A stretch of DNA of 64,000 bases from Sporosarcina gallistercoris (GCF_014836415.1 NZ_JACSQY010000009.1:1-64000), one strand, 5' to 3'; shown: positions 44,169 to 57,644, counted from the stretch's first letter. Notes: a model not told the origin generated them from the letters alone. Numbers and translations: made by a program.

Positions 44169-45569
44169 TCAGCACTTGCGCTTTGCAATCATTCCACGTA
44201 CAGTATCGGGATTCGGTCCTCCGGTGATGCGTCGACGTTCAATGAAAACTGCAGGGTTTATAATTGCTTGCCAGTCTACTTCTGATAGAGCTACGTCCTT
44301 TAACCATTCGTTTACGAGCCTAATCGGGATATCATATAGCTCTTTCTGAAGCGCATTCGCTTTTTTCGCGACTAAAGCGGCTTTACTGTGAGCTTTTCTG
44401 AACGAAATGTCGTATTCTCTTGCTAATACGTCAGCAAGTTCAGTTATTGTGATCATATTATCTCTCGCTTGCTGATGCGCCCGTTCCTTATTGAACTCCA
44501 TCGTGATCATCACTGCATTCAATAGTTTCAACACACGATTCGCTTTTTCAAACCCCTTATACAGATGAGGCTGCAAATCATCTTCCGTATCGTTGATATC
44601 TCCGAAAGGCGTATTATGGATCATGTGAAGTACGGCAAGCCCTTCTGCTAAAGAGCTGGAAGCAAGCGATCGGGCGTGTTCAAGCGACACAGGATTTCGT
44701 TTCTGCGGCATGATGCTGCTAATTTGTACGTATGCATCCGAAACACGCAGTAATCCCACTTCTTTAGATGCCATTCTTAAGAGCTCTTGCACCCACCGGC
44801 CGATGTTCGTCATCAGACTGATTAAACTTTGTGCCGCCTCCAGCAAATAATCACCTGCACCAATCGCATCATACGAGTTTTCGATCATCCCATCAAAACC
44901 GAGCAGACTTACCATTCGTTCGCGACTAATCGAGAATCCTGTTGTCGTAATTGCAGCTGCTCCCATCGGAGACTGATTGACGGTTCGTCTTGCTCGCTCC
45001 AGACGCTCGATGTCCCGGCACAGCCCATCATAGATCGCTACGAGATAATGCCCTAACGTAGTAGGTTGCGCAGGCTGAGTATGCGTATGGGCTGGCATAA
45101 TCGTTTCAACGTGGTGTTCAGCTTGACTTAAAAGTGTGGATGCCAACTTTTTTGCCAAGCCGATCGTAGCTTGCAAGTGTTCCCGTAATACAATCCGATA
45201 CATCGCTTCTCCCATATCATTCCGACTCTTCGCGATATGCATCTTCCCTGCTAACTCTTCACCGATCCTCTCACTGATTTTAGATTCCAAGAGGAAAAAC
45301 AGGTCTTCATAATCTGCATGATAAGTGAAGGTTGCTGGATCCGTGTTCGATATTTCTTCGATTGCCTGCAAGATTTGTTCAGCTTCTGCACATTTAATGA
45401 TGCTTTGTTCCGCAAGCATGATCGTATGTGCACGATGCACCGCTAGCATTGCGCAGAACAAATGATGTTTCTGTAGTTCAAACAGCGGTTTCAGCAGGAC
45501 ATCCGAGTACGTTTGTCCAGGAAACAACTTCCCGTCGACTTGTTCAAATATCTCCTTTTCTTCCTTCAT
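44169..45569 (-). CDS. Argininosuccinate lyase family protein
   Basis: A 466-residue member of the fumarase/aspartase superfamily, ArgH branch. It has MHIAKSRNDMGEAMYR with the substrate-binding SRND, HTHTQPAQPTTLGHYL with the catalytic His, and the signature SSIMPQKRNPVSLEHARS with the catalytic Ser loop. True ArgH cleaves argininosuccinate to arginine and fumarate, and usually lies next to argG. Here argG is absent and the neighbour is a class V aminotransferase. The usual GGRF opening is missing (the N-terminus reads VDGKLFPGQTYSD). It may be a paralogue acting on another succinyl-adduct. Confidence 0.8.
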   Translation of the reverse strand: MKEEKEIFEQVDGKLFPGQTYSDVLLKPLFELQKHHLFCAMLAVHRAHTIMLAEQSIIKCAEAEQILQAIEEISNTDPATFTYHADYEDLFFLLESKISERIGEELAGKMHIAKSRNDMGEAMYRIVLREHLQATIGLAKKLASTLLSQAEHHVETIMPAHTHTQPAQPTTLGHYLVAIYDGLCRDIERLERARRTVNQSPMGAAAITTTGFSISRERMVSLLGFDGMIENSYDAIGAGDYLLEAAQSLISLMTNIGRWVQELLRMASKEVGLLRVSDAYVQISSIMPQKRNPVSLEHARSLASSSLAEGLAVLHMIHNTPFGDINDTEDDLQPHLYKGFEKANRVLKLLNAVMITMEFNKERAHQQARDNMITITELADVLAREYDISFRKAHSKAALVAKKANALQKELYDIPIRLVNEWLKDVALSEVDWQAIINPAVFIERRRITGGPNPDTVRGMIAKRKC

Positions 45570-45741
45570 CTTCCCACTCCATTCCTGTCATTCCGAAGGC
45601 TAAGTAAAGGCAACTTCCGACTGTATTCTCTAGTATATGGTTTGATGGCCCGAAGGAAATGGAAGATGCCTAGTGTACTAAAAACCGACCCTCTTTTTTG
45701 ATAGTCACGAATCTTTTTACGCCGGATGAACCGGAACACAA

Positions 45742-45778
45742 AAACGCATCGGGTCCACTTGCAGGATCCGATGCGTTT
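45742..45778 (-). terminator. Terminator of the aminotransferase gene
   Basis: An 11-bp stem (AAACGCATCGG with CCGATGCGTTT) flanked on the minus strand by T residues. Confidence 0.85.
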
Positions 45779-45838
45779 CGTACTTACTTTTCCACATTGC
45801 CTATCTCTATTCAAACGTTCCTATCAACTCGGATGGTA

Positions 45839-47011
45839 TCATTTCGCAGATAGCGACCCCAACGTTTCTTGCAATACCGACACTGCATCTTCAACCACGA
45901 CTTCAAGACCGCTATTTTGCAACGCTTCCCCGATTTTACGAATTGCAGTTTCCAACATCTCCGGGGTCGTATTCCCCATATGACCGATCCTGAACGCTTT
46001 TCCAGCTAGATGAGCAAGAGCACCGGATAGGATCACACCTTGTTTCGCAAGCTCTGCACGGAACGCGGCGTCGTCCACTCCTTCCGGATAGTAGAGACAG
46101 CTCAAAGTCGGCGCGGCGTCTTTCTCTTCGGCGAGCGGAATCATCCCGTAAACCCGCAAAGCAGAACGAACTGCTCGGCCGTAAGCTTGATGGCGGACAA
46201 ACCGTTCTTTCAGTCCTTCCTCTTCAACAATCCGTAAGCCTTCTTCGAGTGCATAAATCATATTGACAGGCGGCGTTGCGAAATACTTGGAAGGATCATG
46301 CATGACTGGGATCCAGTTATGGATGTCACAATAGTAGGCGGAGACAGATTCCATCTCGTTCCGCGCTTTCAATGCTGCTTGGCTGAATGCCACGATACCA
46401 ATGCCTGGAGGGACACCGATCGCTTTTTGCGAACCCGTAAGGACAATATCGATTGCAGTGTCCGGTCCTGCATAATTGTGCTGCATATCTTCTGGCATGG
46501 CCGTTGTTGCACAGACACCGTCGACAATCGCTAAGGCGCCATGCTGTTTAATGAGAGGGATCAGTTCACCCAAACTCGCTTGAACCCCCGTGGATGTATC
46601 TGCATGCGTCAACGTAACCGCCTTGTATTTATTTTTCTCTAAATGTTCTTTTACATGTTTCACTTCGACTTGCTTGCCCCATTCTGCCTGCAGCAAGTCG
46701 ATCTCAATGCCGAATGCTTGCCCGAGTTTAATGAAACGATCCCCGAAATACCCGTGACTGATGATCAAGAGGCGTTCACCAGGCGTAATCGTGTTGACGA
46801 GTGCCATTTCCATTGCAAGCGTTCCAGACCCTGCGACAATGAAGACTTCCCCATCTGTATTCAGAATCCGCTTCGTGCGTTCAATGGCTGTTTTGAATCG
46901 GCTCACAAATCGTGGATCCGTATGTGCACGGGTTTCCTCCCCCAATGCATCGTAAATGGACTCGACAACTGGTGTAGGCCCAGGTATGAGTAACAAATCT
47001 TCATTTCCCAA
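45839..47011 (-). CDS. Class V aminotransferase (alanine-glyoxylate / PucG-like)
   Basis: A PLP enzyme of 390 residues in the serine-pyruvate / alanine-glyoxylate aminotransferase group. It opens LLIPGPTPVVESIYDALGE, has GSGTLAMEMALVN at the PLP phosphate site, DGVCATTAMPEDM with the PLP Asp, and the Schiff-base Lys in LTGSQKAIGVPPG. B. subtilis PucG (ureidoglycine-glyoxylate aminotransferase) is a near relative, but no purine-degradation genes adjoin it. The start is a TTG at 47011 with GGGGGA 6 bases upstream; there is no in-frame ATG before the conserved region. Confidence 0.88.
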   Translation of the reverse strand: MGNEDLLLIPGPTPVVESIYDALGEETRAHTDPRFVSRFKTAIERTKRILNTDGEVFIVAGSGTLAMEMALVNTITPGERLLIISHGYFGDRFIKLGQAFGIEIDLLQAEWGKQVEVKHVKEHLEKNKYKAVTLTHADTSTGVQASLGELIPLIKQHGALAIVDGVCATTAMPEDMQHNYAGPDTAIDIVLTGSQKAIGVPPGIGIVAFSQAALKARNEMESVSAYYCDIHNWIPVMHDPSKYFATPPVNMIYALEEGLRIVEEEGLKERFVRHQAYGRAVRSALRVYGMIPLAEEKDAAPTLSCLYYPEGVDDAAFRAELAKQGVILSGALAHLAGKAFRIGHMGNTTPEMLETAIRKIGEALQNSGLEVVVEDAVSVLQETLGSLSAK

Positions 47012-47086
47012 TCAAATTCCCCCAATAATCAGATTTTTGTGCATCCAAAATTTCGACACGATGACTGGGAAATCCTTCATTACGAA

Positions 47087-47111
47087 GAAAAAGCCCGTTA
47101 TCTCAACGGGC
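47087..47111 (-). terminator. Terminator of the ilv-leu operon
   Basis: GCCCGTT pairs with AACGGGC and is followed on the minus strand by TTTTT. The leuD stop codon lies in the hairpin. Confidence 0.88.
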
Positions 47112-47693
47112 CATACGTTCTTCATATGCAGCGATCTGGTCTTCGAATTGGAACGTAAGTGAGATTTCATCCCATCCGTTCAGCAACATCTGACGCGAAT
47201 ACGGATCGATGTCGAACGTAAGGTCATCTCCTGTGTCTGCACGGGTAACGGTCTGTTTTTCCAAATTCACAGTGAGCTCGATTGGTGACCGCTGACCTTC
47301 TGCGAGCAAGGAATCGATATGGTGTTGGGCCAGCCGAATCGGTAAAATACCATTCTTGAAACAATTATTATAGAAAATATCCGCAAACCCTGGTGCAATG
47401 ACCACTCGGAATCCGTAATCCAGAATGGCCCACGGAGCGTGTTCACGGGAAGAGCCGCACCCGAAGTTTTCATCCGCTACTAAAATCCGTGAACCTTCAA
47501 ATCTGGAATCGTTAAGAACAAAGTCAGTATCCGCTTTACCTTCACTATCGAACCGCCAATGATAGAACAGATACTTGCCGAATCCTGTCCGTTCAATCCG
47601 CTTTAAGAATTCTTTGGAAATGATCTGGTCCGTATCGACGTTTTTCCGGTCCAGCGGGGTCATGACACTTGTGACAACATTGATCGGTTCCAT
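47103..47693 (-). CDS. leuD: 3-isopropylmalate dehydratase small subunit
   Basis: With LeuC it isomerises 2- to 3-isopropylmalate. The 196 residues contain DTDQIISKEFLKRIERTGFG, NFGCGSSREHAPWAI and FADIFYNNCFKNGILPI, all standard. GGAGG lies 8 bases before the ATG. It is the last gene of the operon, 15 bases after leuC. Confidence 0.97.
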   Translation of the reverse strand: MEPINVVTSVMTPLDRKNVDTDQIISKEFLKRIERTGFGKYLFYHWRFDSEGKADTDFVLNDSRFEGSRILVADENFGCGSSREHAPWAILDYGFRVVIAPGFADIFYNNCFKNGILPIRLAQHHIDSLLAEGQRSPIELTVNLEKQTVTRADTGDDLTFDIDPYSRQMLLNGWDEISLTFQFEDQIAAYEERMAR

Positions 47694-47708
47694 GATATGC
47701 TCCTCCTT

Positions 47709-49118
47709 TCAATCCTGCAGCGCAGGTACTTTCCGAATATCGGTAAAGCGCCCTGCAATCGCAGCTGCTGCTGCCATCGCCGGACTTACCAGATGCGTCC
47801 TTGCTCCAGCGCCTTGACGTCCTTCGAAGTTCCGGTTCGATGTGGATGCACAGCGTTCACCTGAAGGAACGACATCATCATTCATCGCAAGGCACATACT
47901 GCATCCTGATTCCCGCCATTCAAATCCGGCTGCTTTGAACACGGCATCCAGCCCTTCTTGTTCAGCAAGCCGTTTAACGGAACGTGATCCTGGAACGACA
48001 ATCGCAGTGACGTCCGGATGCACTTGTTGACCTTCTACAATCGCTGCAGCTGCACGCAAGTCGCTTAGACGGGCGTTTGTACAAGATCCGATGAATACAT
48101 GCTGGATCGAGATATCGGATAGCGGCATGCCTTCTTCGAGCCCCATATAGGCAATCGCTTTTTTCAACGCTTCTTTGTCAGATGAGGATGAATAGTCGTC
48201 AGCATATGGGACATGACCGCTTATTCCGGTTCCCATCGCAGGGTTCGTTCCCCACGTTACGTATGGTTCAATGTCAGCTGCATCTAATGTTAGCGTCGTG
48301 TCATACACAGCACCTTCGTCTGTCGCGAGCGCCAGCCACTCTGCCGCGGCTTCTTCAAATGCTTCCCCTTCAGGGACTTGGCGACGTCCTCTTAAATACT
48401 CGACTGTCGTTTCATCCGGGCTGATCAACCCTGCTTTTGCTCCTGCTTCGATTGACATATTACAAATCGTCATGCGCTCTTCCATCGACAGGTTTCGGAT
48501 CGCTTCCCCAGTGAATTCAATAATATGTCCCGTTCCCACGTCAATCCCGAATTTCGCAATGACCGCGAGAATGACATCTTTCGCAGTAACCCCAGTTCCT
48601 AGCTGCCCGGAAATCTTCACCTCCATCGTTTTAGGACGATTTTGCCAAAGAGTTTGTGTGGATAGAACGTGTTCCACTTCACTCGTACCGATACCGAATG
48701 CGATCGCACCGAATGCACCGTGTGTAGATGTATGGCTGTCTCCGCAAACAATGGTTCGGCCTGGTTGTGTAAGCCCTAGTTCAGGTCCGATGATGTGAAC
48801 GATTCCTTGATCGGGATGCGTCATGTGAGCAAGTTCGATACCGAATTCCTCACAGTTTTTCTCAAGGGTCGTCATCTGTTTTTGAGCAGTAGGATCACTG
48901 ACCACTTCAATATTCCGTGTCGGTACGTTATGATCCATTGTCGCATAACATCGTTCAGGACGCCGCACTTGCCGTCCCGCAAGTCGTAATCCTTCGAATG
49001 CCTGCGGAGACGTCACTTCATGGAGGAGATGGAGGTCGATGTAAAGTAAATCAGGTTTCCCTTCTTCTTCCATCACGACATGCCGATCCCAAACCTTTTC
49101 AATAATTGTTTTTGCCAT
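47709..49118 (-). CDS. leuC: 3-isopropylmalate dehydratase large subunit
   Basis: Aconitase-fold subunit holding a [4Fe-4S] cluster; 469 residues. The cluster Cys residues are in [17 protein letters not shown] and the [10 protein letters not shown] pair. [20 protein letters not shown] and the C-terminal [10 protein letters not shown] are conserved. ATG at 49118 has AAAGGGG 7 bases upstream; an in-frame TTG at 49124 is not needed. It follows leuB after 52 bases. Confidence 0.97.
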   Translation of the reverse strand: MAKTIIEKVWDRHVVMEEEGKPDLLYIDLHLLHEVTSPQAFEGLRLAGRQVRRPERCYATMDHNVPTRNIEVVSDPTAQKQMTTLEKNCEEFGIELAHMTHPDQGIVHIIGPELGLTQPGRTIVCGDSHTSTHGAFGAIAFGIGTSEVEHVLSTQTLWQNRPKTMEVKISGQLGTGVTAKDVILAVIAKFGIDVGTGHIIEFTGEAIRNLSMEERMTICNMSIEAGAKAGLISPDETTVEYLRGRRQVPEGEAFEEAAAEWLALATDEGAVYDTTLTLDAADIEPYVTWGTNPAMGTGISGHVPYADDYSSSSDKEALKKAIAYMGLEEGMPLSDISIQHVFIGSCTNARLSDLRAAAAIVEGQQVHPDVTAIVVPGSRSVKRLAEQEGLDAVFKAAGFEWRESGCSMCLAMNDDVVPSGERCASTSNRNFEGRQGAGARTHLVSPAMAAAAAIAGRFTDIRKVPALQD

Positions 49119-49170
49119 AACCAATTCCCCTTTCCATGAGCGGCAGCATGCGAACGCCGCGATTGACTAG

Positions 49171-50271
49171 TTACACATATGAAAACATAATGCTGTTTGA
49201 AACTGACTGCACATCCACTTCTTCTGCAACACGCGCTGCCCATTGCTCTGTCGTCATCGGACGTACGCCGGGACTTGCTAGATCCGCAGTGCAATGCCCT
49301 TCTTCGTAAACTGTCTGAATGGCTAGCTCGATTGCAGCCGCTTCTTCTTCCATTCCGAATGATTGACGCAACATCATCGCAGCCGACAACATGGCTGCTG
49401 CTGGATTCGCGAGTCCTTTTCCTGCAACATCCGGGGCAGATCCATGGACCGGTTCGTATAACCCGAAACCATCCGTCCGAACACTAGCTGAAGGCAATAA
49501 GCCAAGGGATCCTGTAATGACGGATGCTTCATCACTTAAAATATCGCCGAACATATTCTCCGTTACGATGACGTCAAAAGCAGCTGGATTCGTAATGAGC
49601 TTCATCGCAGCGGAATCGACCAACTGGTGCTCGACTTCGATATCCGGATAGCCGGTACGGACTTCTTCGACCACTTCCCTCCACAAGCGGCTGGACTGCA
49701 GGACGTTCGCTTTATCGACAGACGTCACTTTTTTGCGTCGCATTCGTGCAAGGTCAAAGGCCGATCGTACAATCCGATCGATTTCCACACGTGTGTACAC
49801 GAGAGTGTCAACTGCAGCGTCATGTGTTTTCCGGCTCGGTTCTCCGAAATACAGACCGCCTGTCAGCTCACGGACGATGACAAGATCCACGTCATTCACA
49901 AGATCCTCTTTTAGAGGAGAGCGATGGAGAATGGCTGGTACCGCCTTTACAGGACGAATGTTTGCAAACAAACCGAAGTGCTTACGGATGGCAAGCAATC
50001 CTTTTTCCGGGCGTGTCTCCGAAGGGTTCTGATCCCACTTCGGGCCTCCGACTGCTCCGAGCAGCACTGCATCACTCTTTTCACAAAGGGCAATCGTTTC
50101 ATCCGGCAGTGGTGTACCGAAGCTGTCTACTGCAGCCCCGCCGATGTAACCTTGGACAAATTCGAACGAATGATGAAACCTTCTAGCAATGACTTCAAGC
50201 ACCTTCACTGCAGAACCGATTACTTCTGGACCAATCCCGTCACCAGGCAATACTGCGATACGTTTTTCCAT
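49171..50271 (-). CDS. leuB: 3-isopropylmalate dehydrogenase
   Basis: NAD-dependent oxidative decarboxylation of 3-isopropylmalate. The 366 residues have LPGDGIGPEVIGSAVKVLE, GAVGGPKWDQNPSE, RELTGGLYFGEPS, NMFGDILSDEASVITGSLG and PVHGSAPDVAGKGLANPAA. A short C-terminal tail (VQSVSNSIMFSYV) extends past the usual end. GGAGGAG precedes the ATG. Confidence 0.97.
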   Translation of the reverse strand: MEKRIAVLPGDGIGPEVIGSAVKVLEVIARRFHHSFEFVQGYIGGAAVDSFGTPLPDETIALCEKSDAVLLGAVGGPKWDQNPSETRPEKGLLAIRKHFGLFANIRPVKAVPAILHRSPLKEDLVNDVDLVIVRELTGGLYFGEPSRKTHDAAVDTLVYTRVEIDRIVRSAFDLARMRRKKVTSVDKANVLQSSRLWREVVEEVRTGYPDIEVEHQLVDSAAMKLITNPAAFDVIVTENMFGDILSDEASVITGSLGLLPSASVRTDGFGLYEPVHGSAPDVAGKGLANPAAAMLSAAMMLRQSFGMEEEAAAIELAIQTVYEEGHCTADLASPGVRPMTTEQWAARVAEEVDVQSVSNSIMFSYV

Positions 50272-50292
50272 CGTCGTCTCCTCCTTGTAGTT

Positions 50293-52879
<2,587 letters not shown>

Positions 52880-52944
52880 CTAGGGTTTGTGGGTTATATT
52901 TTTTATTTCTTTATCCAAAATAATGAGTGTTGCCGACAAGGTCC

Positions 52945-53069
52945 GTTGATTGTAACGGAAGGCGGCGACTCCTGCGGAATCAGCGAAGATCGAAGACCCC
53001 GCAGAAGCGAAGCGCCGAGGAGGCTGAGATCGAGCCCGCGGAAAGCGTCCGCCTGCAGTGTAAATCAAC
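52945..53069. repeat. Intergenic palindromic repeat inside the ilv operon
   Basis: An element of about 125 bp with GTTGATT/AATCAAC ends. Internally it has GGCGACTCCTGCGG pairing with CCGCAGAAGCG, then CGAGGAGGCTGAG and GCCCGCGGAAAGCG. The pattern GGCGACTCC...GCGAAGCG...GAGGAGGCTGAG...GGAAAGCG is a repeat seen between genes across many Bacillaceae and Planococcaceae. Other copies are at 60118-60241 and 60451-60686. Here it is part of the ilvH-ilvC transcript. Confidence 0.82.
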
Positions 53070-53082
53070 ACTGTTTAACAAT

Positions 53083-53598
53083 TCATTTCAAAATAGATAA
53101 CAATGGAGATGGAACTTTTTGGACTTCCCGGACAAATGCTGCTGTACCTGTTCGCGTGAGCTCCTTGATGCCATATGGCTTCAGCAAATCGATGAATGCA
53201 TCAATCTTTTCCGGGTCGCCCGTCACTTGATACGTCACGATGTTTTTGCCGGAATCGACGACTGTCGCCCGGAACGGTTCGACCAGACTGTTCATCTCCC
53301 CTCTCGTATGCGGCGGTGACGTGACCTTCACTAACGCCAGCTCCCGCAGCACAATCGACTTGTCGGTAATATCATTCACCTTAATGACATCGATCTGCTT
53401 TTGCAGCTGTTTCACGAGCTGCTCGATTTTACGCTCATCCTCCACGTGGACGATGAACGTCATCTTCGACATGCCCGGCTGCTCCGTGTGACCGACTGTA
53501 ATACTTTCGATGTTGAACTGGCGTTTCATCAGTAAACCGGTCACTCGATTCAGCACGCCACTTTGGTTGATAACCGTTACGGTGATGACTCGTTTCAT
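53083..53598 (-). CDS. ilvH: Acetolactate synthase small (regulatory) subunit
   Basis: Regulatory partner of IlvB, 171 residues. N-terminal ACT domain with [20 protein letters not shown] and the feedback site NIESITVG, then the C-terminal domain common to the family with a second ACT-like fold ending at [12 protein letters not shown]. Its start overlaps the ilvB stop by 4 bases. Confidence 0.96.
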   Translation of the reverse strand: MKRVITVTVINQSGVLNRVTGLLMKRQFNIESITVGHTEQPGMSKMTFIVHVEDERKIEQLVKQLQKQIDVIKVNDITDKSIVLRELALVKVTSPPHTRGEMNSLVEPFRATVVDSGKNIVTYQVTGDPEKIDAFIDLLKPYGIKELTRTGTAAFVREVQKVPSPLLSILK

Positions 53599-55343
53599 GG
53601 CGCACTCACCCCAATCATTTCTTGAATCCCTTTCCCTGGTGCCACCATCGGATAGACGTTTTCCATACGTTTCACCCGGCAGTCGATCAGAACGGGTTCA
53701 TCCGATAACAGCGCTTCTGTAAATACCACTTCCGCTTCTGATGAATTCCTGATCCGGTAGCCTTTCACATCATAGGCTTCCGCGAGTTTTACGAAGTCCG
53801 GTTGGATGGGGATCAGCGACTGAGAATAGCGTTCTTCGAAAAACGTCTGCTGCCACTGCCTTACCATTCCTAATGCTTCATTGTTCAAGATCACGACTTT
53901 CACGGGAATCCGTAATTCTTGCAGCAGTGACAATTCCTGTGCTGTCATTTGGAAACCACCATCACCGACAACCGCAATAACGCGTGCATCCGGTTTTGCG
54001 AGCTGCGCACCGATGGCCGCCGGGAATCCGAAGCCCATTGTTCCGAGTCCTCCCGAAGTGACCCATCGATCCGCGTGATTCAGTGCGTAATACTGTGCGG
54101 TCCACATTTGGTGCTGTCCGACATCCGTCGTCACAATCGCATTCCCTTCCGTAATTCTATGGATCAGTTCGAGCGCTTGTTGAGGCAGGAGGTGCTCGGA
54201 ATCTTCTTCATACCAGAGTGGGAAGTTTTTCGTCAGACTCTCGAGTTTTGTTAGCCAAACTTCTGTATCGGGCTTACAAGCTGGATGTTTCAATAGCGCA
54301 AGCAGAGCCTGTTTTGCATCTGCCACGATCGGAATCGCAGTCGGAACGTTTTTCCCGATTTCGGCAGGATCGATGTCGATATGGACGACGGTAGCATTTT
54401 GGGCAAAACGGTTGAGATTTCCGGTTAATCGGTCGTCAAACCTAGCACCGATATTAATGAGTACATCACATTCACTGATTGCCATGTTCGAGGTGTATGT
54501 TCCATGCATGCCCGCCATACCAAGGAAGAGTTCGTGGTCTCCTGAAATACTTCCCAACCCGAGCAGCGTATTGGCAACTGGAATCCGATTCACTTCAGCG
54601 AATTCTTTCAGCTCTTCCGTCGCTTTTGCATGTAAGACGCCAGCTCCCGCTAAAATCACCGGCTGCTTTGCTTGTTTGAGTAAGGTGATTGTTTTTTGAA
54701 TTTGCAGGTAATTCGGATGAACCGTCGGCTGATAACCCGGTAAATAGAGTTCATTTGGTGCGTCCGGGACGTCTTCAGCAGATGCTGTCGCGATATCTTT
54801 AGGAATATCGACAACTACAGGTCCCGGTCTGCCAGTAGAAGCAATATGGAATGCTTCTTTAATGATTCGCGGCAAGTCTTCCACACAACTCACTTGATAG
54901 TTATGCTTCGTAATCGGCTGCGTAATGCCGATGATATCCGCTTCCTGGAAAGCATCCGTTCCAATGACGCTAGTTGCGACCTGACCGGTAAACACAACGA
55001 GTGGGATGGAGTCCATCATGGCATCTGTAATCCCTGTGACAAGGTTGGTTGCACCTGGCCCTGAGGTTGCAATGACAACGCCTGGCTTCCCGGATACTCG
55101 TGCATAGCCTTCAGCAGCATGAATCGCTCCTTGTTCGTGGCGGGCCAAAATGTGTTGTATCGGATTTTGATACAGCGCATCGTAAATCGGGAGCACTGCA
55201 CCGCCAGGGTATCCAAAAATGATTTCAACTTGCTGTTCTTTCAAGGATCTTATCAGTACATCCGATCCATTCGCTGGCCGCATTGGAGTAGCATCATTCT
55301 CACTAGCTTCAGGTCCCGTTTTCAACTGCAATTCCGTACTCAT
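53595..55343 (-). CDS. ilvB: Acetolactate synthase large (catalytic) subunit
   Basis: ThDP and FAD enzyme making acetolactate or acetohydroxybutyrate. The 582 residues have [33 protein letters not shown] with the catalytic Glu, [11 protein letters not shown] and the ThDP motif [20 protein letters not shown] to [14 protein letters not shown] at 55343 has GGAG 8 bases upstream; ATG at 55349 is too near. It is the first gene after the T-box leader. Confidence 0.97.
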   Translation of the reverse strand: MSTELQLKTGPEASENDATPMRPANGSDVLIRSLKEQQVEIIFGYPGGAVLPIYDALYQNPIQHILARHEQGAIHAAEGYARVSGKPGVVIATSGPGATNLVTGITDAMMDSIPLVVFTGQVATSVIGTDAFQEADIIGITQPITKHNYQVSCVEDLPRIIKEAFHIASTGRPGPVVVDIPKDIATASAEDVPDAPNELYLPGYQPTVHPNYLQIQKTITLLKQAKQPVILAGAGVLHAKATEELKEFAEVNRIPVANTLLGLGSISGDHELFLGMAGMHGTYTSNMAISECDVLINIGARFDDRLTGNLNRFAQNATVVHIDIDPAEIGKNVPTAIPIVADAKQALLALLKHPACKPDTEVWLTKLESLTKNFPLWYEEDSEHLLPQQALELIHRITEGNAIVTTDVGQHQMWTAQYYALNHADRWVTSGGLGTMGFGFPAAIGAQLAKPDARVIAVVGDGGFQMTAQELSLLQELRIPVKVVILNNEALGMVRQWQQTFFEERYSQSLIPIQPDFVKLAEAYDVKGYRIRNSSEAEVVFTEALLSDEPVLIDCRVKRMENVYPMVAPGKGIQEMIGVSAP

Positions 55344-55410
55344 TTGCATCTCTCCTTATCCTCATCGATCTAGTAATGCCTATATAGGAAATCCATTTTT
55401 CATCAACATA

Positions 55411-55465
55411 AAAAGCCTTTTCTCCCCGCGCACAAAAATAGATGCGCAAGGGATGAAAAAGCTTT
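55411..55465 (-). terminator. T-box regulated terminator before ilvB
   Basis: On the minus strand AAAGCTTTTTCATCCC and TTGCGCA pair with TGTGCGCGGGGA and GAAAAGGCTTT, followed by T residues. It is the attenuator of the leader and is about 65 bases before ilvB. Confidence 0.9.
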
Positions 55466-55680
55466 CATGGTACCACCCTTGTTCGCGGTAACGTTCACCG
55501 CCTCATGGACGTGAATGAATCACGTCCTTTTCCATAACGGGCACATCTGCCCGAAACAGCCTACTTTGTTCAGCTGTTCACTCCGAGGGGATATCGCGTT
55601 GGCTGCACTACCGGTTCTCAGCACCACCGGCTCTCTGGGAATGCAAGATTCCAACCACTTTTACCTCATCATCGAGTTCG
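55411..55680 (-). promoter_or_regulatory. T-box leader upstream of ilvB
   Basis: A tRNA-sensing leader on the minus strand. The T-box core AGGGTGGTACC (55467-55482) is followed by the terminator, and upstream lie a stem I with CAGAGAGCCGGTGGTG and GAGAACCGGTAG, and CTGAACAAAGTAGG. The T in the TGGT of the core matches a tRNA with discriminator A. A CTC triplet at 55585-55587 (Leu codon), followed by a purine, is the best candidate specifier, as in the B. subtilis ilv-leu leader; this needs folding to confirm. The leader begins right after the ilvD stop codon, with no room for a promoter unless it lies inside ilvD. Confidence 0.9.
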
Positions 55681-55684
55681 TCTA

Positions 55685-57352
55685 TTAAATTTTCATAACG
55701 CCGCCTGTGCTGGCGGATGTCACTAATTTAGAATAACGGGCAAGATACCCTTTTTTAATCTTCGGTTCAAATGGTTTCAACTTGCTTTTACGTGTTGCAA
55801 GTACCGCTTCATCGACTTCCAATTCGATTGTTCGATTCGTTAAGTCGATTTCGATGATATCTCCATTTTCCACAAGCGCGATCGGCCCGCCTTCAGCTGC
55901 TTCAGGAGATATGTGCCCGATGGAAATGCCTCGGGAGGCTCCGGAGAAACGTCCGTCCGTGATGAGCGCGACTTTTGTTCCAAGTCCTCGGCCTGCAATC
56001 GCTGCAGTCGGCGCAAGCATTTCCGGCATTCCAGGTCCGCCCTTTGGACCTTCGTAGCGAATGACCACAACATGGCCTGCTTGCACAGTACCATCGTCAA
56101 TACCTTCCTGAGCCGCTTCCTGGGATTCAAAAACGATGGCTTCACCTCTGAACTTTTTGATGGAAGGATCAACGGCGCCTACTTTGATAACGCCGCCGTC
56201 AGGTGCAATATTACCGAACAGGACGGAAAGCCCTCCGACTGGACTATAGGCATTCTCTTTTCTACGGATCACTTGCTCGTTTTTGATAGGCCGGTCTTTC
56301 ACATTTTCATAGAGTGACTTTCCGGTGATGGTCATCCGATCGGGATGAACCGCTCCTTCAATTTCACAAAGCTCTTTTATAATGGCGCTGACGCCACCTG
56401 CCAGATGGACATCGTGCATTGTATAATCGGATGCCGGACTGATTTTGGATAAGTAAGGAATCCGTTTGGCGACTTCGTTGATATCTCGGACGTCGTACTC
56501 GATTTCCGCTTCGTGAGCAATAGCGAGAGTGTGGAGTACAGTGTTTGTCGAACCTCCCATCGCCATATCGAGAGCAAATGCGTCGTCAATCGTTTCTTTT
56601 GTAATGATGTCTCTTGGTTTAATATCTTCTTTCACCATTCTTACGAGATGGTGAGCAGCCTCTTTGATAAGCCGATGCCGTTCATCGGAAGTGGCAATGA
56701 TTGTGCCATTATCGGGTACAGTGACACCAAGCATTTCCATGAGCGAGTTCATCGAATTTGCAGTGAACATTCCGGAACAGCTGCCACAAGTCGGGCAAGC
56801 ACTCTGTTCGATATCGAGGAGTTCTTCTGCAGTCATGGTTCCTTGCTTGTAAGAGCCGACCCCTTCAAACACGGATACGAGAGATAACGGCTTCCCGTCG
56901 GAAGAGGTTCCGCCTTCCATCGGGCCGCCTGAGACGAAAACGGAAGGGACATTCGTACGAACTGCCGCCATCAGCATCCCTGGTGTGATTTTGTCACAGT
57001 TCGGGATATAGAACACACCGTCAAACCAGTGCGCGTTAATGACAGTTTCCGCAGAATCGGCTATGAGTTCACGACTTGGCAATGAATATCGCATGCCGAT
57101 ATGCCCCATCGCAATTCCGTCATCGACGCCGATCGTATTGAACTCGAACGGAATGCCTCCAGCTTCTCGGATCGCTTCTTTCACGACTTCCGCAAATTTA
57201 TTTAAGTGCATATGACCGGGAATGATATCAATGTATGAGTTACATACTCCAATGAACGGCTTCTCCATATCTCTCGACCGGACGCCTGTCGCATATAACA
57301 GACTTCGATGAGGTGCACGATCGACACCTTTCTTTATCATGTCACTTCTCAA
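55685..57352 (-). CDS. ilvD: Dihydroxy-acid dehydratase
   Basis: Fe-S enzyme for valine, isoleucine and pantothenate precursor synthesis, 555 residues. The N-terminus is [18 protein letters not shown], then [46 protein letters not shown] with cluster Cys, [15 protein letters not shown] and [17 protein letters not shown]. The TTG at 57352 has GGAG 9 bases upstream and aligns with the family N-terminus (RSDMI); an ATG at 57340 is the alternative. It has its own promoter and lies upstream of the T-box, so it may be expressed apart from the rest of the pathway. Confidence 0.96.
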   Translation of the reverse strand: MRSDMIKKGVDRAPHRSLLYATGVRSRDMEKPFIGVCNSYIDIIPGHMHLNKFAEVVKEAIREAGGIPFEFNTIGVDDGIAMGHIGMRYSLPSRELIADSAETVINAHWFDGVFYIPNCDKITPGMLMAAVRTNVPSVFVSGGPMEGGTSSDGKPLSLVSVFEGVGSYKQGTMTAEELLDIEQSACPTCGSCSGMFTANSMNSLMEMLGVTVPDNGTIIATSDERHRLIKEAAHHLVRMVKEDIKPRDIITKETIDDAFALDMAMGGSTNTVLHTLAIAHEAEIEYDVRDINEVAKRIPYLSKISPASDYTMHDVHLAGGVSAIIKELCEIEGAVHPDRMTITGKSLYENVKDRPIKNEQVIRRKENAYSPVGGLSVLFGNIAPDGGVIKVGAVDPSIKKFRGEAIVFESQEAAQEGIDDGTVQAGHVVVIRYEGPKGGPGMPEMLAPTAAIAGRGLGTKVALITDGRFSGASRGISIGHISPEAAEGGPIALVENGDIIEIDLTNRTIELEVDEAVLATRKSKLKPFEPKIKKGYLARYSKLVTSASTGGVMKI

Positions 57353-57445
57353 TGAAACTCACTCCTCACAATGGCACCAACGGGTGGACGATATTTTCAA
57401 CAGTCAGGCAGTTGAAACAACCTGTTGCTGAAGTAGATTGTTGTT

Positions 57446-57474
57446 ATCATATAGCGAAAGAAATAAAGAGTCAA
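57446..57474 (-). promoter_or_regulatory. SigA promoter of ilvD
   Basis: On the minus strand TTGACT (57469-57474), 17 bases, TATGAT (57446-57451). A leader of about 90 bases follows. An AT-rich stretch just upstream (57480-57500) could hold a weak CodY site, but the match is poor. Confidence 0.8.
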
Positions 57475-57644
57475 CAGTGTTTTTCAAATTATTTTTCAAT
57501 TTAGAATATACAGTGAAAATGTATACGCTTACAATGCCTCAACAGCGCGATATATTGCACATCGCACTTTTTTTATAAAATTTTTTACTCAAGTGCGTGC
57601 TAGAAATTCGAAAACCTTTCGACAATATTTGCAAAGCCCCCAGC

